DNA of 64,000 nucleotides from Bog-756 sp963845485 (GTDB taxonomy: Bacteria > Actinomycetota > Acidimicrobiia > Acidimicrobiales > RAAP-2), in the NCBI GenBank assembly GCA_963845485.1, contig CAWJSI010000008.1:151962-215961 (forward strand), given 5' to 3'. A model generated the notes under the pieces. That model saw only the letters and a list, made by a program, of their open reading frames with translations, was not told the DNA's origin and ran no database searches. A program made the position numbers and the translations under genes. Of this stretch, positions 8,015-16,918 are shown in pieces (the first letter of the stretch is position 1; each line of letters begins with the position of its first letter).

Positions 8015-9175
8015 GTGCCCCTCGACCCCCGGGTCCCACTCACGACGGTCGTCCGTGAGTGGAGTCGCATCGGCCTGATCGGCTTCGGCGGGCCTCCCGC
8101 CCACATCGTCCTGTTTCGTAGGCTGTGTGTGGAGGAGCGGGGCTGGCTGACCGCCCACGAGTTCGAAGACGGTATCGCCGCCACCAACCTCCTGCCGGGG
8201 CCCGCCTCCACTCAACTGGCCATCTACTGCGCCTGGCGCCTTCGGGGTCGCGTCGGGGCCGTCGTCGGGGGACTCTGCTTCATCGTCCCCGGCCTCACGA
8301 TGATCCTGGCCCTCTCGGCGCTCTTCTTGTCCACCCATCCGCCCCTCTGGGTGCTCGGTGCGGCCGCCGGTGCCGGTGCGGCCGTTCCCGCCGTGGCCGT
8401 CAACGCCGCCCTCGGGCTGCTGCCCTCCAGTTGGAGGCGGGCGGGGACGGGGCGGCCGGTCAAGGGGCGTTGGATGGCGTACTTCTTCGCCGGTGGAGTA
8501 TCGGCCGCCACCATTGGGCCCGTTCTCGTGCTGGTCCTCGTCGTCTGTGGGGCTGTCGAGATCGCCGTGCGCACCGCGAGCTCGGGCGGTGGACGGCGGG
8601 GCGTGCCGGCGGTGATCCCGATGACCGTCGTTCCTGTGGTCAGCGGAGGGCTCGCCGCTCTCAGTTGGGTGGCCCTCAAGGTCGGGGCCCTCTCCTATGG
8701 GGGCGGCTTCGTCATCATCCCGCTCATGCAGCACGACGCCGTGGTGACGTACCACTGGATGACCGGTGCGCAGTTCCTCAACGCCGTGGCCCTCGGCCAG
8801 GTGACCCCGGGTCCGGTGGTCCAGACGGTCGCCGTGGTGGGCTATGCCGCCAGCGGACTGTGGGGCGGCCTGCTGGCGGCCGCGGTGGCCTTCGCCCCTT
8901 CATTCGTCTTCATCATCGCCGGGGCCACCCACTTCGACCGGCTGCGGAGTGACCCCCGGGTTCAGGCGTTCTTCGTGGGAACAGGGGCCGCCGTCATCGG
9001 CGCCATCGCCGGCTCCTCGATCTCCCTCGGGTTGGAGCTGTCCCACGTGTGGCAGCTGGGCGTCCTGGCCCTGGCCGCGGTGTGGCTCCTGGCCCTGCGG
9101 CGTTCGGTGGTTCTGGCCCTCCTGGGTGCCGGTGGGCTCGGCGTGATCGCCGTACTCGCCGGTGCCCCGTCGTAG
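8015..9175 (+). CDS. chrA: Chromate transporter, ChrA/CHR family (two-domain)
   Basis: Membrane protein of about 386 residues predicted to export chromate. Two homologous halves are visible: the first with GLIGFGGPPAHIVLF and a LLPGPASTQLAIYCAWRLRG motif, the second with GALSYGGGFVIIPLMQHD and a VALGQVTPGPVVQTVAVVGY motif; these paired FGGP...LLPGP and YGGG...TPGP motifs define long-chain CHR proteins. The start is GTG 8015 (MPLDPRVPLTTVVREW), since upstream in-frame codons overlap arsR. Its position just after arsR suggests metal-responsive expression, but chromate responsiveness is not shown. Confidence 0.9.
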   Translation: MPLDPRVPLTTVVREWSRIGLIGFGGPPAHIVLFRRLCVEERGWLTAHEFEDGIAATNLLPGPASTQLAIYCAWRLRGRVGAVVGGLCFIVPGLTMILALSALFLSTHPPLWVLGAAAGAGAAVPAVAVNAALGLLPSSWRRAGTGRPVKGRWMAYFFAGGVSAATIGPVLVLVLVVCGAVEIAVRTASSGGGRRGVPAVIPMTVVPVVSGGLAALSWVALKVGALSYGGGFVIIPLMQHDAVVTYHWMTGAQFLNAVALGQVTPGPVVQTVAVVGYAASGLWGGLLAAAVAFAPSFVFIIAGATHFDRLRSDPRVQAFFVGTGAAVIGAIAGSSISLGLELSHVWQLGVLALAAVWLLALRRSVVLALLGAGGLGVIAVLAGAPS

Positions 9176-9226
9176 CGCTCCGCCCTCCTGAGGGGTGGCC
9201 GCGCGGGGGGCACGCCGACGTTGGGG

Positions 9227-10201
9227 TCAGCGACCCGAGCGGACCGCCACCGGGGCTGGCTGGTCGGCCCGACGGACCCGCCGGACGGGCCGGGGCCAGA
9301 GGTGTCGGGTAAGCACCACGTTGGCTTCGGCGGCGTACACGGTGATCATGGCCCCGAGGGCGATCCACCAGATGAGGCCGAGGATGGTGGCGAACGTCCC
9401 GTAGAGGTTGGAGAGGTGACGCAGCTGATGGCTCACCAGCTGGGCGCCGGCGAACTGCAAGAGCGTCCACCCCACCCCACCGATGATGGCCCCGGGCCAG
9501 ACGGCACGCTCCCCCGGCGGCAGGGACACGATGATGGCGAACGCTCCCCAGTACATGAGGATGTTGACCACCAAAGACAGCACCAGGCCCAGCCAGGCCG
9601 AGAAGGTGCCCAGGCGACCGAACGCGCCGAGGCCGGCCAACGCTCCGCCGGCGAGAAACCCGAGACCCAGCACCACGAGAAACCCCGCGGCACGAGGGAT
9701 CCAATGCCAGAAGTCGGGCAGGTCGTCGCGGTGGATGTCCCAGACCGTGGCCACCATGATCTGTGAGGCACGACTGAGGCGCATCGACCCGTAGAGCAGC
9801 CACAGGGTCCCGATCACCAGGGCCAACCCGTTGGAGGTGGACAGCTGGTGGACGTTCTTCTTCAGGTCCGAGCCCAACACGGGGAACTGGCGCAGGGCCG
9901 AGTTGATGATGTCGTCTTGGAGTCCGGGGTGTCCGTGCAGCACGATGCCCACCAGGGTCAACAACACCAACAGCATGGGGAACACGGCGAGGAAGGCGGC
10001 ATGGGAGATCTGGGCCGACAGCTGGCCCGCCCGATCGTCGGAGTACTTACGCACCACGGCACTCGGAACCGCGGTCACCGCTCGGCGCTGTTGGAACCGG
10101 TCGACGGTGTCCACGACCCGGGTGGCGCCTTCGGTGACGCGTACCCAGACCCCCGGAGTCGTTACCGGTTCGGGCGGGTCATCCGCCGACAAGGTGCTCA
10201 C
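9227..10201 (-). CDS. YihY/BrkB-family inner-membrane protein
   Basis: Predicted membrane protein of about 324 residues with six TM helices. The pattern of a soluble N-terminus, the AAFLAVFPMLLVLLTLVGIV helix, and the later PGERAVWPGAIIGGVGWTLLQF and YGTFATILGLIWWIALGAMITVYAAEAN segments match the YihY/BrkB family. It was once annotated as ribonuclease BN, which is known to be wrong. Function is not established. The GTG start at 10201 overlaps the end of the acyl-CoA ligase gene by 23 bases, so the two are probably co-transcribed; further upstream starts would lie deep in the ligase gene. Confidence 0.85.
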   Translation of the reverse strand: MSTLSADDPPEPVTTPGVWVRVTEGATRVVDTVDRFQQRRAVTAVPSAVVRKYSDDRAGQLSAQISHAAFLAVFPMLLVLLTLVGIVLHGHPGLQDDIINSALRQFPVLGSDLKKNVHQLSTSNGLALVIGTLWLLYGSMRLSRASQIMVATVWDIHRDDLPDFWHWIPRAAGFLVVLGLGFLAGGALAGLGAFGRLGTFSAWLGLVLSLVVNILMYWGAFAIIVSLPPGERAVWPGAIIGGVGWTLLQFAGAQLVSHQLRHLSNLYGTFATILGLIWWIALGAMITVYAAEANVVLTRHLWPRPVRRVRRADQPAPVAVRSGR

Positions 10202-11897
10202 GACCGTGCTGGGCGAACTCGGCCTGCAGCGACTCCCGGTCGGACTCGTCGGTGGCGACGTAGTCGAGCGTCGCCCCCTGGCGGCGGAACACCGGGTCGT
10301 CACCGGTGCGCCACCACCCCTCGGCGCGGAGCGGGTCCTTCGTCACCCGACCGCTCGCCGTCTGGGGCAGGGCCCGGGACAGCCGCACGAACGCTGGGAC
10401 CCACTTCGTCCCGAGGTCCGGTTGGTCGGCGAGGAAGGCGGTGAAGCGGTCAGCATCGAAGGTCTGGTCGGGGAGCAGTTCCACGGCCGCCATGACCTGG
10501 TCACCCGAGCGGGGGTCGGGAACCGAGTACACGGCCACGGTGGCCGCCGGCTCGTAACGGACCAGGACGCGTTCGATGGGGCCGGCAGTCAGGTTCTCCG
10601 AGTCGACCCGCATCCAGTCGCCCCGCCGCCCGGCGAAGTAGAAGAATCCGTCCTCATCCCGGTAGGCCAGGTCGCCGGTCCAGTACCAGCCGTTCCGGGT
10701 CCGGGCTGTGGTGGCCTCGGGATCGCCGTAGTAACCCTCGAACCCACTGTGGCCGGTGCGGTTCACGATCTCGCCGATGGCCACGGTCCCATTGGCCAGC
10801 CGGCCGGACGCGTCGAACTCAGCCGCCGCACACTCGGCCAGAGTCTCGGGATCGAGGATGGCTACGTCCTCGATCGGGCGGCCGAGTGCACCGACCGGGG
10901 TATCGGGCGAGCGGGTGATGGCCACGCCCCCCTCGCTCGATCCGTAGCCCTCGGTGAGGACGCAGCCGAAGCGACGCTCGAAGGCGGCGAGATCGGCCAG
11001 CGACGCCTCGGTACCGAAGCCCCGACGGAGCGTGGTGTCGGCGTCGTCATCGGCGGGCTCGGTGGCGAGTACATAGGCCAGTGCCTTCCCCACGTAGGTG
11101 AAGGTGGTGGCACCGAAGCGCCGGATATCTGCGCCGAATCCCGAGGCCGAGAACCGGCGGGCCAGGGCCACGGTCGCACCAACGACCATCGACGGGGCCC
11201 ACAGGGCCATGAGGGCGTTGCCGTGGAAGAGCGGCATGGTGCAGTAGGCCACGTCCTCCCGCACGAAGCCGTAGCCGGCCGCGGCCCTGCCTCCGATGGT
11301 GGCCAGCCTTCCCTGGGTGCAGCGCACCGCCTTCGGATCCCCGGTGGTCCCTGACGTGAACAACAGCAGATACAGGTCCTCGGGATGTGGTGCTGCGGAC
11401 CTCACGATGGCTCGGGGGTCGGCACCCCGATGGGCGTCCAGCAGCGCAGTGAACCCGGGAAGGTCGATGCGGACAACCTGTTCTGGGGCCATACCGAGGT
11501 CCAGTCCGTCGAGCAGGGTGGCCCCTCCGGCGTCGGTGACCACCACGCGGCAGTCGGTCCGCCTGATGTCGCCGGCCAGGGCCTCCCCCCGCCGGGTGGC
11601 GTTGATCCCGACCACGACGGCACCGGCCAGAGCCGCCCCTCCCAGCCAGAAGAGGTACTCGGGGAGATTCCCGAGGAGCACGCCGATGTGCAAGGGAGCG
11701 GCGACATCATCGGGGTGGTCGCTCTGGTCGAGCGAACCGATGAGGGAGGCCCGCTCGGCGCTCTCGGCCACTACCTGACGCCAGGTCCACGACTGGTCCT
11801 CGAAGAGCAGCCCGGTGTGGTCGTCCTCGGCCCGCCCGATCAACAGGTCGGCCATCGAGGGTCCGGCTGCGTCGGTGTCCGTCGCCTTCGTAGTCAC
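10179..11897 (-). CDS. Acyl-CoA ligase (FadD-like, ANL superfamily)
   Basis: About 572 residues of an adenylate-forming enzyme that would activate a carboxylic acid to an acyl-CoA with ATP. Visible motifs: P-loop LLFTSGTTGDPKAV near residue 190, the A5-type YGSSEGG, the GDLAYRDEDGFFYFAGRRGDWMRVDSENL hinge region, and the C-terminal ASGRVTKDPL with the catalytic lysine. Overall it resembles mycobacterial FadD17-type very-long-chain/steroid-side-chain ligases, but substrate is inference. GTG start at 11897 overlaps the thioesterase stop by 4 bases (GTGA), giving a thioesterase-ligase-BrkB operon. Confidence 0.88.
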   Translation of the reverse strand: MTTKATDTDAAGPSMADLLIGRAEDDHTGLLFEDQSWTWRQVVAESAERASLIGSLDQSDHPDDVAAPLHIGVLLGNLPEYLFWLGGAALAGAVVVGINATRRGEALAGDIRRTDCRVVVTDAGGATLLDGLDLGMAPEQVVRIDLPGFTALLDAHRGADPRAIVRSAAPHPEDLYLLLFTSGTTGDPKAVRCTQGRLATIGGRAAAGYGFVREDVAYCTMPLFHGNALMALWAPSMVVGATVALARRFSASGFGADIRRFGATTFTYVGKALAYVLATEPADDDADTTLRRGFGTEASLADLAAFERRFGCVLTEGYGSSEGGVAITRSPDTPVGALGRPIEDVAILDPETLAECAAAEFDASGRLANGTVAIGEIVNRTGHSGFEGYYGDPEATTARTRNGWYWTGDLAYRDEDGFFYFAGRRGDWMRVDSENLTAGPIERVLVRYEPAATVAVYSVPDPRSGDQVMAAVELLPDQTFDADRFTAFLADQPDLGTKWVPAFVRLSRALPQTASGRVTKDPLRAEGWWRTGDDPVFRRQGATLDYVATDESDRESLQAEFAQHGREHLVGG

Positions 11898-12709
11898 CGT
11901 GCCACCTCGACCACCAGGTTCTGGATGGCCCGGCCGATCCGGCCCTCCTCGTCCCAGAGCGCCGACTCCGCCGCCCCCACTCCCGGCGGCCCGAACCGGG
12001 TGCGGGCGTCGAGGCACACCCACTCGCCGACCGGTGGACGGTGAACGGAGACGGTCAGGTCGGGGTTGATGAACAAGTGGTCCGACCCGAAGGGGAGCTC
12101 GGCGCCCACGCCGTTCCCGAAGTCGGCGGCCGCACCGACGCGCTGCCACGGGGAGGGATGCTCGCCCAACACCACGGGGACCTCGAGCCGGATCCACACG
12201 GTGGCCGGACCCGGCTGCTCGAAGGCACCGGCCACATAGCGCATAGCCACGCCGTGGCTGTGGAAGGCGCGGGGCTCGCCGGGGATCGGTGGCCTCGCCT
12301 TCCCGCCGGCAGGACCGGGTGGCGCTTCGTCCTCGGGAACGGTCGGGGTGAGCGGTGCCTCGTCTCGGGTGGTCCGGATCCGCAACGCCCTCGACCAGGC
12401 CACCTCCAACCCGTCCGCCTCGACCACGGTGTCGATCAGCTGGACCTTCCGCCCCGGCCGCACCACGGCACTGGAGACTCGGAGCGGAGCAACCGGTACG
12501 GGACGCAGCAGCTCGAGGGTGATGCGGCTCAGCTGGAGGTCCTCGTCGCCGGCCACGGACTCGGCTGCCCGGGCCGCCAGTGCGGCCACCGGTCCCCCGT
12601 GGAGGGCGTTCGGTGACCAGGGTCCCCGGGTGTACCCGGTCGGCATGAAGCGCTCGCCGTCCGGAACGAACAGGGCGGCCGCGTCGGCGACGGCAGCGGA
12701 GTCGGTCAC
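11894..12709 (-). CDS. Acyl-CoA thioesterase-like protein (double hot-dog)
   Basis: About 271 residues resembling TesB-like/acyl-CoA thioesterase proteins. The first hot-dog domain has the HGGPVAALAARA helix that forms the CoA-side wall, and the second contains FGNGVGAELPFGSDHLFINPDLTVSVHRPPVGEWVCLDARTRFG, the typical HP..EW.cLd..t block. It would hydrolyse acyl-CoA esters. Start is GTG 12709 (VTDSAAV), since residues upstream are rich in Arg/Cys and look non-coding. It leads the operon with the acyl-CoA ligase, suggesting a lipid or aromatic-acid degradation unit. Confidence 0.82.
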   Translation of the reverse strand: MTDSAAVADAAALFVPDGERFMPTGYTRGPWSPNALHGGPVAALAARAAESVAGDEDLQLSRITLELLRPVPVAPLRVSSAVVRPGRKVQLIDTVVEADGLEVAWSRALRIRTTRDEAPLTPTVPEDEAPPGPAGGKARPPIPGEPRAFHSHGVAMRYVAGAFEQPGPATVWIRLEVPVVLGEHPSPWQRVGAAADFGNGVGAELPFGSDHLFINPDLTVSVHRPPVGEWVCLDARTRFGPPGVGAAESALWDEEGRIGRAIQNLVVEVAR

Positions 12710-12846
12710 GGCGCCGAGGCTACAGTGCGTCCGCCGCCCAGCCTCGCCTACCATCAGGGCCAGACCGCGCCCACCACCGTGCCCACTGACATGGACAGCG
12801 CACCGGGACCGGCCACCAACGGAGTAGCAAACGAACGGGGAGAACC

Positions 12847-13230
12847 ATGGGATCAGGGACAGCAGCCATCGACATCAACGCCTCCGCCGACGACGTGTGG
12901 AAGGTGGCGGGTGATTTCGGGGGCATCGGTTCGTGGATGCCGGGCATCGAGTCGTGCCAGGTGGAGGGCGAGAACCGCATCCTGACCATGCTCGGGATGA
13001 CCATCACGGAAGGGCTGGTCGGCCGAGACGATGCGGCCCGATCCATCACCTACACCATCGTCGACGGCGCACCCGTCGAGAGCCACGAAGCCACCATCAC
13101 GGTCACCCCCACCGGGGAGACCTCGCATGTCACCTGGGCCGTCGAGGCCCAGCCCGACGACATGGCCGACCTGATGGTCGGCCTCTACCAGCAGGCCCTC
13201 GATGCCCTGAAGGCCCACGTCGAGGGATGA
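12847..13230 (+). CDS. SRPBCC-family protein (polyketide cyclase/START-like)
   Basis: A 127-residue helix-grip protein: SADDVWKVAGDFGGIGSWMPGIESC is the usual N-terminal helix/strand of the SRPBCC superfamily and ends with a long helix, DDMADLMVGLYQQALDALKAHV. Such proteins bind hydrophobic ligands; no catalytic residues can be assigned. The stop overlaps the next SRPBCC gene by 4 bases (ATGA), so they are translationally coupled. Ligand and role are unknown. Confidence 0.82.
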   Translation: MGSGTAAIDINASADDVWKVAGDFGGIGSWMPGIESCQVEGENRILTMLGMTITEGLVGRDDAARSITYTIVDGAPVESHEATITVTPTGETSHVTWAVEAQPDDMADLMVGLYQQALDALKAHVEG

Positions 13231-13712
13231 CCGTCCCGGACGCCTCCCGGTCCGTCGGACCGCGGGGGCGTTGGTCCGTCGAGGCCCGGGCCCGCTCGTC
13301 GGCGCCGGTGGAGGAGGTCTGGCCCCTCATCGGTGAGGCCGACCGGTGGAAGGAGTGGTCGTTCCTCGACCGCACCGGACGCGTGGAGGACGGCGTACCG
13401 GTGCCCGACGGAGTGGGTGCCCTTCGCCGCTTCACCAGCCACGGCATCGGCTCGACCGAGGAGGTGGTGGCCTACGAGCCGCCCCATCATCTCGGCTACG
13501 CCATCGTGAAGGGGTTTCCCGTCCGCCACTACCGCGCTGACGTGCACTGTTCACGCGACGGCGCCGGGACCCTCATCACCTGGTCGGCCACGTTCGACGA
13601 GAAGTTCCCGGGCACGGGCCGCCTGATGGTGGTGGTGCTCACCCGGTTGCTCAACCGGTTCGCCACCTCGGCAGCCCGCTTTGCCGAGCAGCATCACGTT
13701 CCAGCCGACTGA
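13227..13712 (+). CDS. Second SRPBCC-family protein
   Basis: 161 residues with the START-like pattern: VEARARSSAPVEEVWPLIGEADRWKEWS, then VVAYEPPHHLGYAIVKGFPVRHYRADV, and a C-terminal helix with LTRLLNRFATSAARFAEQH. It forms a two-gene unit with the preceding SRPBCC gene (4-base overlap). Its 3' end overlaps by 19 bases the 3' end of the convergent methyltransferase gene. Function unknown; binding of a lipid-like ligand is the family-level expectation. Confidence 0.82.
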   Translation: MTVPDASRSVGPRGRWSVEARARSSAPVEEVWPLIGEADRWKEWSFLDRTGRVEDGVPVPDGVGALRRFTSHGIGSTEEVVAYEPPHHLGYAIVKGFPVRHYRADVHCSRDGAGTLITWSATFDEKFPGTGRLMVVVLTRLLNRFATSAARFAEQHHVPAD

Positions 13713-14452
13713 CCACCACCACGCCGTCCAGCCAGCCGCAGCCGGTAGACGATGAACCACGGAATGCCCACCACCTGGCCCAGGTCGTCGGGAAACCGCT
13801 CAAGAGCTTCGGCCGAGGGCTGGGCTTCCGCCACCCGCTCGATGACGAAGCCGGCGTCGGCGAAGTCGTCGACGTCGGCCGACAGGGGCCGCTTCCAGAA
13901 ATGCTGGGTCACCGTGACGTCGCCTTTGGTCCAGGTGTCGCTGACCAGCTCGGTATCGAAGTAGCCGCCCTGCTCACCGGGGAGCTGCGGCCCGAAGGGA
14001 TGGTGGAGCGAGACCACCAACCACCCCCCGGGGCGGAGCACGGTGGCGAACGAGTGCAGGGCCACCCGCCAGTCCCGGAGGTAGTGGAGGACGAGCGAGC
14101 AGGTGATCCCGTCGATGCTTCCAGGCTCGAGGTCGAGCGGCTCGCCCAAGTCCGCCACGAAGAAGGTGGCTCGTTCGGGGCACCGCAGGCGGGCCTCGGC
14201 CACCATGGCCGGACTGAGGTCCACCCCGACCACCTCGGCCCCTTCGGCCGTGAGCCACTGGCACTGGGCCCCTGAGCCGCACCCGGCGTCGAGCACATTC
14301 GCTCCCGTCAACGGCCGAGGCACCAGCGACTGCAGGGCCGGGCGCTCGAGCCACCCGTTGAACGGACCGTCGTCGGTCGTCGAGGACCACACCGGGGCCA
14401 GCCGGTCGTAGGCCTCACGGGTGCGGTCCCGCTCCGAAGCATCGTCTTCCAC
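13694..14452 (-). CDS. SAM-dependent class I methyltransferase
   Basis: About 252 residues. Motif I VLDAGCGSGAQCQWL and the acidic residue of motif II (VVGVDLSPAMV) identify the AdoMet site; post-motif regions FVADLGEPLDLEPGSIDGITCSLVLHYL and VLRPGGWLVVSLHHPF fit the UbiE/methyltransferase-11/25 group. The methyl acceptor is unknown. GTG start at 14452 (VEDDASERDRTREAYDRLAP) is preferred; an ATG at 14542 is in frame but would run through the promoter of the divergent ArsR gene. Convergent with the SRPBCC pair. Confidence 0.83.
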   Translation of the reverse strand: MEDDASERDRTREAYDRLAPVWSSTTDDGPFNGWLERPALQSLVPRPLTGANVLDAGCGSGAQCQWLTAEGAEVVGVDLSPAMVAEARLRCPERATFFVADLGEPLDLEPGSIDGITCSLVLHYLRDWRVALHSFATVLRPGGWLVVSLHHPFGPQLPGEQGGYFDTELVSDTWTKGDVTVTQHFWKRPLSADVDDFADAGFVIERVAEAQPSAEALERFPDDLGQVVGIPWFIVYRLRLAGRRGGGQSAGT

Positions 14453-14510
14453 CCCGGACCCGTCCACCGACGTGTTCCTACCACCGCACCGGTCCGTGGC
14501 GGTGCTCCCC

Positions 14511-14563
14511 TTGACAGCTCCGGTGGATCTGGACATAATCAACTTATTCGTTAAACAACGGAT
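14511..14563 (+). promoter_or_regulatory. Sigma70-type promoter with overlapping operator
   Basis: TTGACA at 14511-14516, a 17-base spacer and CATAAT at 14534-14539 form a near-consensus housekeeping promoter. An imperfect dyad ATTCGTT-aaac-AACGGAT (14546-14563, one mismatch per arm) covers the expected transcription start and abuts the ATG of the ArsR-type gene, so autorepression is likely. Confidence 0.7.
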
Positions 14564-15025
14564 ATGTTAAATATGCAGACCATCGACCCACTCAGCACCA
14601 CATTCGCCGCTCTGGCCGATCCGACCCGCAGGGCCATCCTGAGTCGCCTGACCACCGGCGAGGCCACGGTGAACGAGCTGTCGGCCCCGTTCGACGTCAG
14701 CCTGCAGGCCATCTCGAGACACCTGAAGGTGCTGGAGCGAGCCGGCCTCATCACTCGTCGCCGAGATGCTCAGTTCCGCCCCTGCCGGTTCGAAGCCGAG
14801 CCACTGGACAACGCGGTGGAGTGGATCGAGCGGCACCGGAAGGTCTGGGGGGAGCGGTTCGACCAGCTCGAAGCGCACCTGGTGGATCTCCAACGCCGTG
14901 CCCCCCGCCCGAATGGACCGCCGTCCGAATCCGACGCGGACGGATCGACCGACGCCGGCACCGGACAGCAGAACGACCTGTCGCACGAACCCACGAGCCA
15001 TGAACCAACCAAGGAGCAACCGTGA
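14564..15025 (+). CDS. ArsR/SmtB-type regulator of an AHSA1 pair
   Basis: 153-residue winged-helix repressor: LSTTFAALADPTRRAILSRLTTG, then VNELSAPFDVSLQAISRHLKVLERAGLI and the wing RDAQFRPCRFE. It has no cysteine-rich metal motif (only one Cys) and belongs to the ArsR subgroup usually paired with an AHSA1/SRPBCC gene, as here. The C-terminal 45 residues are polar, acidic and probably disordered. Start ATG 14564 is used (ATG 14573 also possible); either lies just after the operator dyad, so the transcript has a very short leader. Overlaps or abuts the downstream AHSA1 gene. Confidence 0.88.
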   Translation: MLNMQTIDPLSTTFAALADPTRRAILSRLTTGEATVNELSAPFDVSLQAISRHLKVLERAGLITRRRDAQFRPCRFEAEPLDNAVEWIERHRKVWGERFDQLEAHLVDLQRRAPRPNGPPSESDADGSTDAGTGQQNDLSHEPTSHEPTKEQP

Positions 15026-15477
15026 TGACCACTGCCGCCGATCCGAATCTGGGTGAACTCACCTACGTACGAACCTGGAATGCACCCCGAGAGTTGGTGT
15101 TCGAGTGCCTCACCACTCCCGAGCACCTCACGCACTTCTGGGGTCCGATCGGGGTGAGTACGCCCATCGAGAACATCACCGTCGACCTCCGACCCGGTGG
15201 TGTCTTCGAGACCATCATGGTCAACGATGCCGACGGTGCCGAGTACCCGTCACGGGGTGTCTTCGTCGAGGTCGATCCACCCGAGAAGCTGGTCTGGAGC
15301 GAGAAGGACGTGGAGGGCGGGATGACCACCTCCATCGTGTTCAAGGATCTGGGCGACGGACGGTGCGAGACGACCACCCACCAGACCAACGTGCCCGAGA
15401 TGTTCCGGTCGCCCGAGGCCCAGGCCGGCATGCAGTCCAGCTTCGACAAGATGGATGCCTACCTGGCCACCATCTGA
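15025..15477 (+). CDS. AHSA1/SRPBCC domain protein
   Basis: 150 residues of the Activator of Hsp90 ATPase homologue 1-like family: YVRTWNAPRELVFECLTTPEHLTHFWGP at the N-terminus, a central DLRPGGVFETIMV strand, SRGVFVEVDPPEKLVWSEK, and a final amphipathic helix. Start ATG 15025 is favoured over GTG 15022 because AAGGAG ends 8 bases before it. The ATG shares a base with the stop of the ArsR gene. Biochemical role is unknown; such proteins are typically controlled by the adjacent ArsR repressor. Confidence 0.86.
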   Translation: MTTAADPNLGELTYVRTWNAPRELVFECLTTPEHLTHFWGPIGVSTPIENITVDLRPGGVFETIMVNDADGAEYPSRGVFVEVDPPEKLVWSEKDVEGGMTTSIVFKDLGDGRCETTTHQTNVPEMFRSPEAQAGMQSSFDKMDAYLATI

Positions 15478-15544
15478 ATCAACCGGCTCCGCCGGGGCCC
15501 GACGCGACGAGTGAGCCCTGGCGGACCCGCCAAGCCGTGGGGGG

Positions 15545-16918
15545 TCAGCCGAGCGAGTGACTGAGCCTCCGGGCTCGAGTCTCCACCTCGTCACGCGCCC
15601 GCTCGACGTCCACGGTGAGGCACTCCCCCCCACGCACGACGGGCACCCCAGCCACCCACACATCGGTGACCAGCCGGCTGGAGGCGGACCAGACCAGGTG
15701 CTCGATCATCCGGTCGTCCTCACTGTCACCGTCCAGCATGGGGACGAAGGCCGGGTCGTCGAGCCGGACGGCCACCATGTCGGCCCGACTGCCGGGGGCC
15801 AGCACGCCGAGGTCCGGTCGGCCGAGGGCCCGACCCGAACCCCTCGTCGCCAGGTCCAGGGCCGTGGCCGAGGGCAGGGCGGCGGCATCCTCCTCCCGGA
15901 TCCGGGAGAGCATGGCCGCCAGTCGGACCTCCTCCCAGAGATCGAGATCGTTGTTGGAAGCCGGGCCGTCGGTGCCCAGGCCCACCCGGATGCCGTGGGC
16001 CAACAGATCCACCAGTGGTGCCACTCCCGAGGCCAACTTGGCGTTGCTCTGCGGGCAGTGGGCCACGGCGACATCGAAGGCCCGGTAGCACTCGATGTCG
16101 GCCGGGGACAGCCAGATGCTGTGGGCGGCCAAGACCCGCCCGCCCAGCACACCCTCTCGAGCCAGGACAGCAGGAGTCGAGTCACCGTGCTGGTCGGCGA
16201 ACCGGCGACACTCCTCTTCGGTCTCGGCCAGATGGATATGGAAGAGCGCACCGAGCTGCCGGGCCGCCTCGGCGATGTGGACGAGTCCCGGCAAGGGCAC
16301 CGTATAGGCGGCGTGAGGGGCGAAGCCGACCTCCAGCCGGCCGGACTCACCGTGTCTGCGGGAGTGGAAGTCGGCGATTTCGTCGGTGCGAGAGACCCAC
16401 CAGTGCTCCCCTCCGCTCTGTCCGGGGAGCTGGAGCACCCCCGGCGTGATCACGGCCCGGGCGCCGGCGTCGATCACGGCGTCGGCCAGGGCGTCCTCGA
16501 AGAAGTAGGCCTCACAGGTCGTCGTGACCCCGAAGCGCAGGAGCTCGGCCTCAGCCAGCGTCATCCCCCAGTAGACGTCGTCCTCGGTCAGGTGGGCCTC
16601 CTGAGGCCAGAGGACCTCATTGAGCCACCGATGGAGGGCCAGGTTCTGCCCCGAGCCGCGGAACAGCGTCATGGGCGAGTGGCAGTGGGCGTTGACGAGA
16701 CCGGGCAGGAGCACACCGTCCACCCGGACCTCAGCCACCGTCCCACCCAGGCTCGAAGGCGACTGACCGACATGGGTCACGGTGTCGCCAGCTACCTCGA
16801 CCACACCAGGGCGGAGTACGGTGCCCGGCCGGTCACAGGGCACCAGGGCGTCGGCCACGTAGCGAACCGGCTGCGTCCCCGCCGGGCTGGGTCGGGACCG
16901 ACCGGACCGCTCACTCAC
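15545..16918 (-). CDS. Amidohydrolase of the MTA/SAH deaminase (TRZ/ATZ) family
   Basis: 457-residue metal-dependent deaminase. Metal and substrate motifs are visible: NAHCHSPMTLFRG (HxH), HIHLAETEEE (third His), HCPQSNAKLASG (near the fourth His) and GLGTDGPASNNDLDLWEEVR (Asp). This set is characteristic of 5'-methylthioadenosine/S-adenosylhomocysteine deaminases and chlorohydrolase relatives, so purine-nucleoside or guanine-type deamination is likely but exact substrate is inferred. GTG start overlaps the rpiB stop by 4 bases. Together they form a minus-strand pair. Confidence 0.87.
   Translation of the reverse strand: MSERSGRSRPSPAGTQPVRYVADALVPCDRPGTVLRPGVVEVAGDTVTHVGQSPSSLGGTVAEVRVDGVLLPGLVNAHCHSPMTLFRGSGQNLALHRWLNEVLWPQEAHLTEDDVYWGMTLAEAELLRFGVTTTCEAYFFEDALADAVIDAGARAVITPGVLQLPGQSGGEHWWVSRTDEIADFHSRRHGESGRLEVGFAPHAAYTVPLPGLVHIAEAARQLGALFHIHLAETEEECRRFADQHGDSTPAVLAREGVLGGRVLAAHSIWLSPADIECYRAFDVAVAHCPQSNAKLASGVAPLVDLLAHGIRVGLGTDGPASNNDLDLWEEVRLAAMLSRIREEDAAALPSATALDLATRGSGRALGRPDLGVLAPGSRADMVAVRLDDPAFVPMLDGDSEDDRMIEHLVWSASSRLVTDVWVAGVPVVRGGECLTVDVERARDEVETRARRLSHSLG

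Noticed and set aside
9831..11354. 507-codon plus frame opposite BrkB and acyl-CoA ligase genes
   Set aside because: Spans two minus-strand genes with clear motifs; translation is low-complexity.
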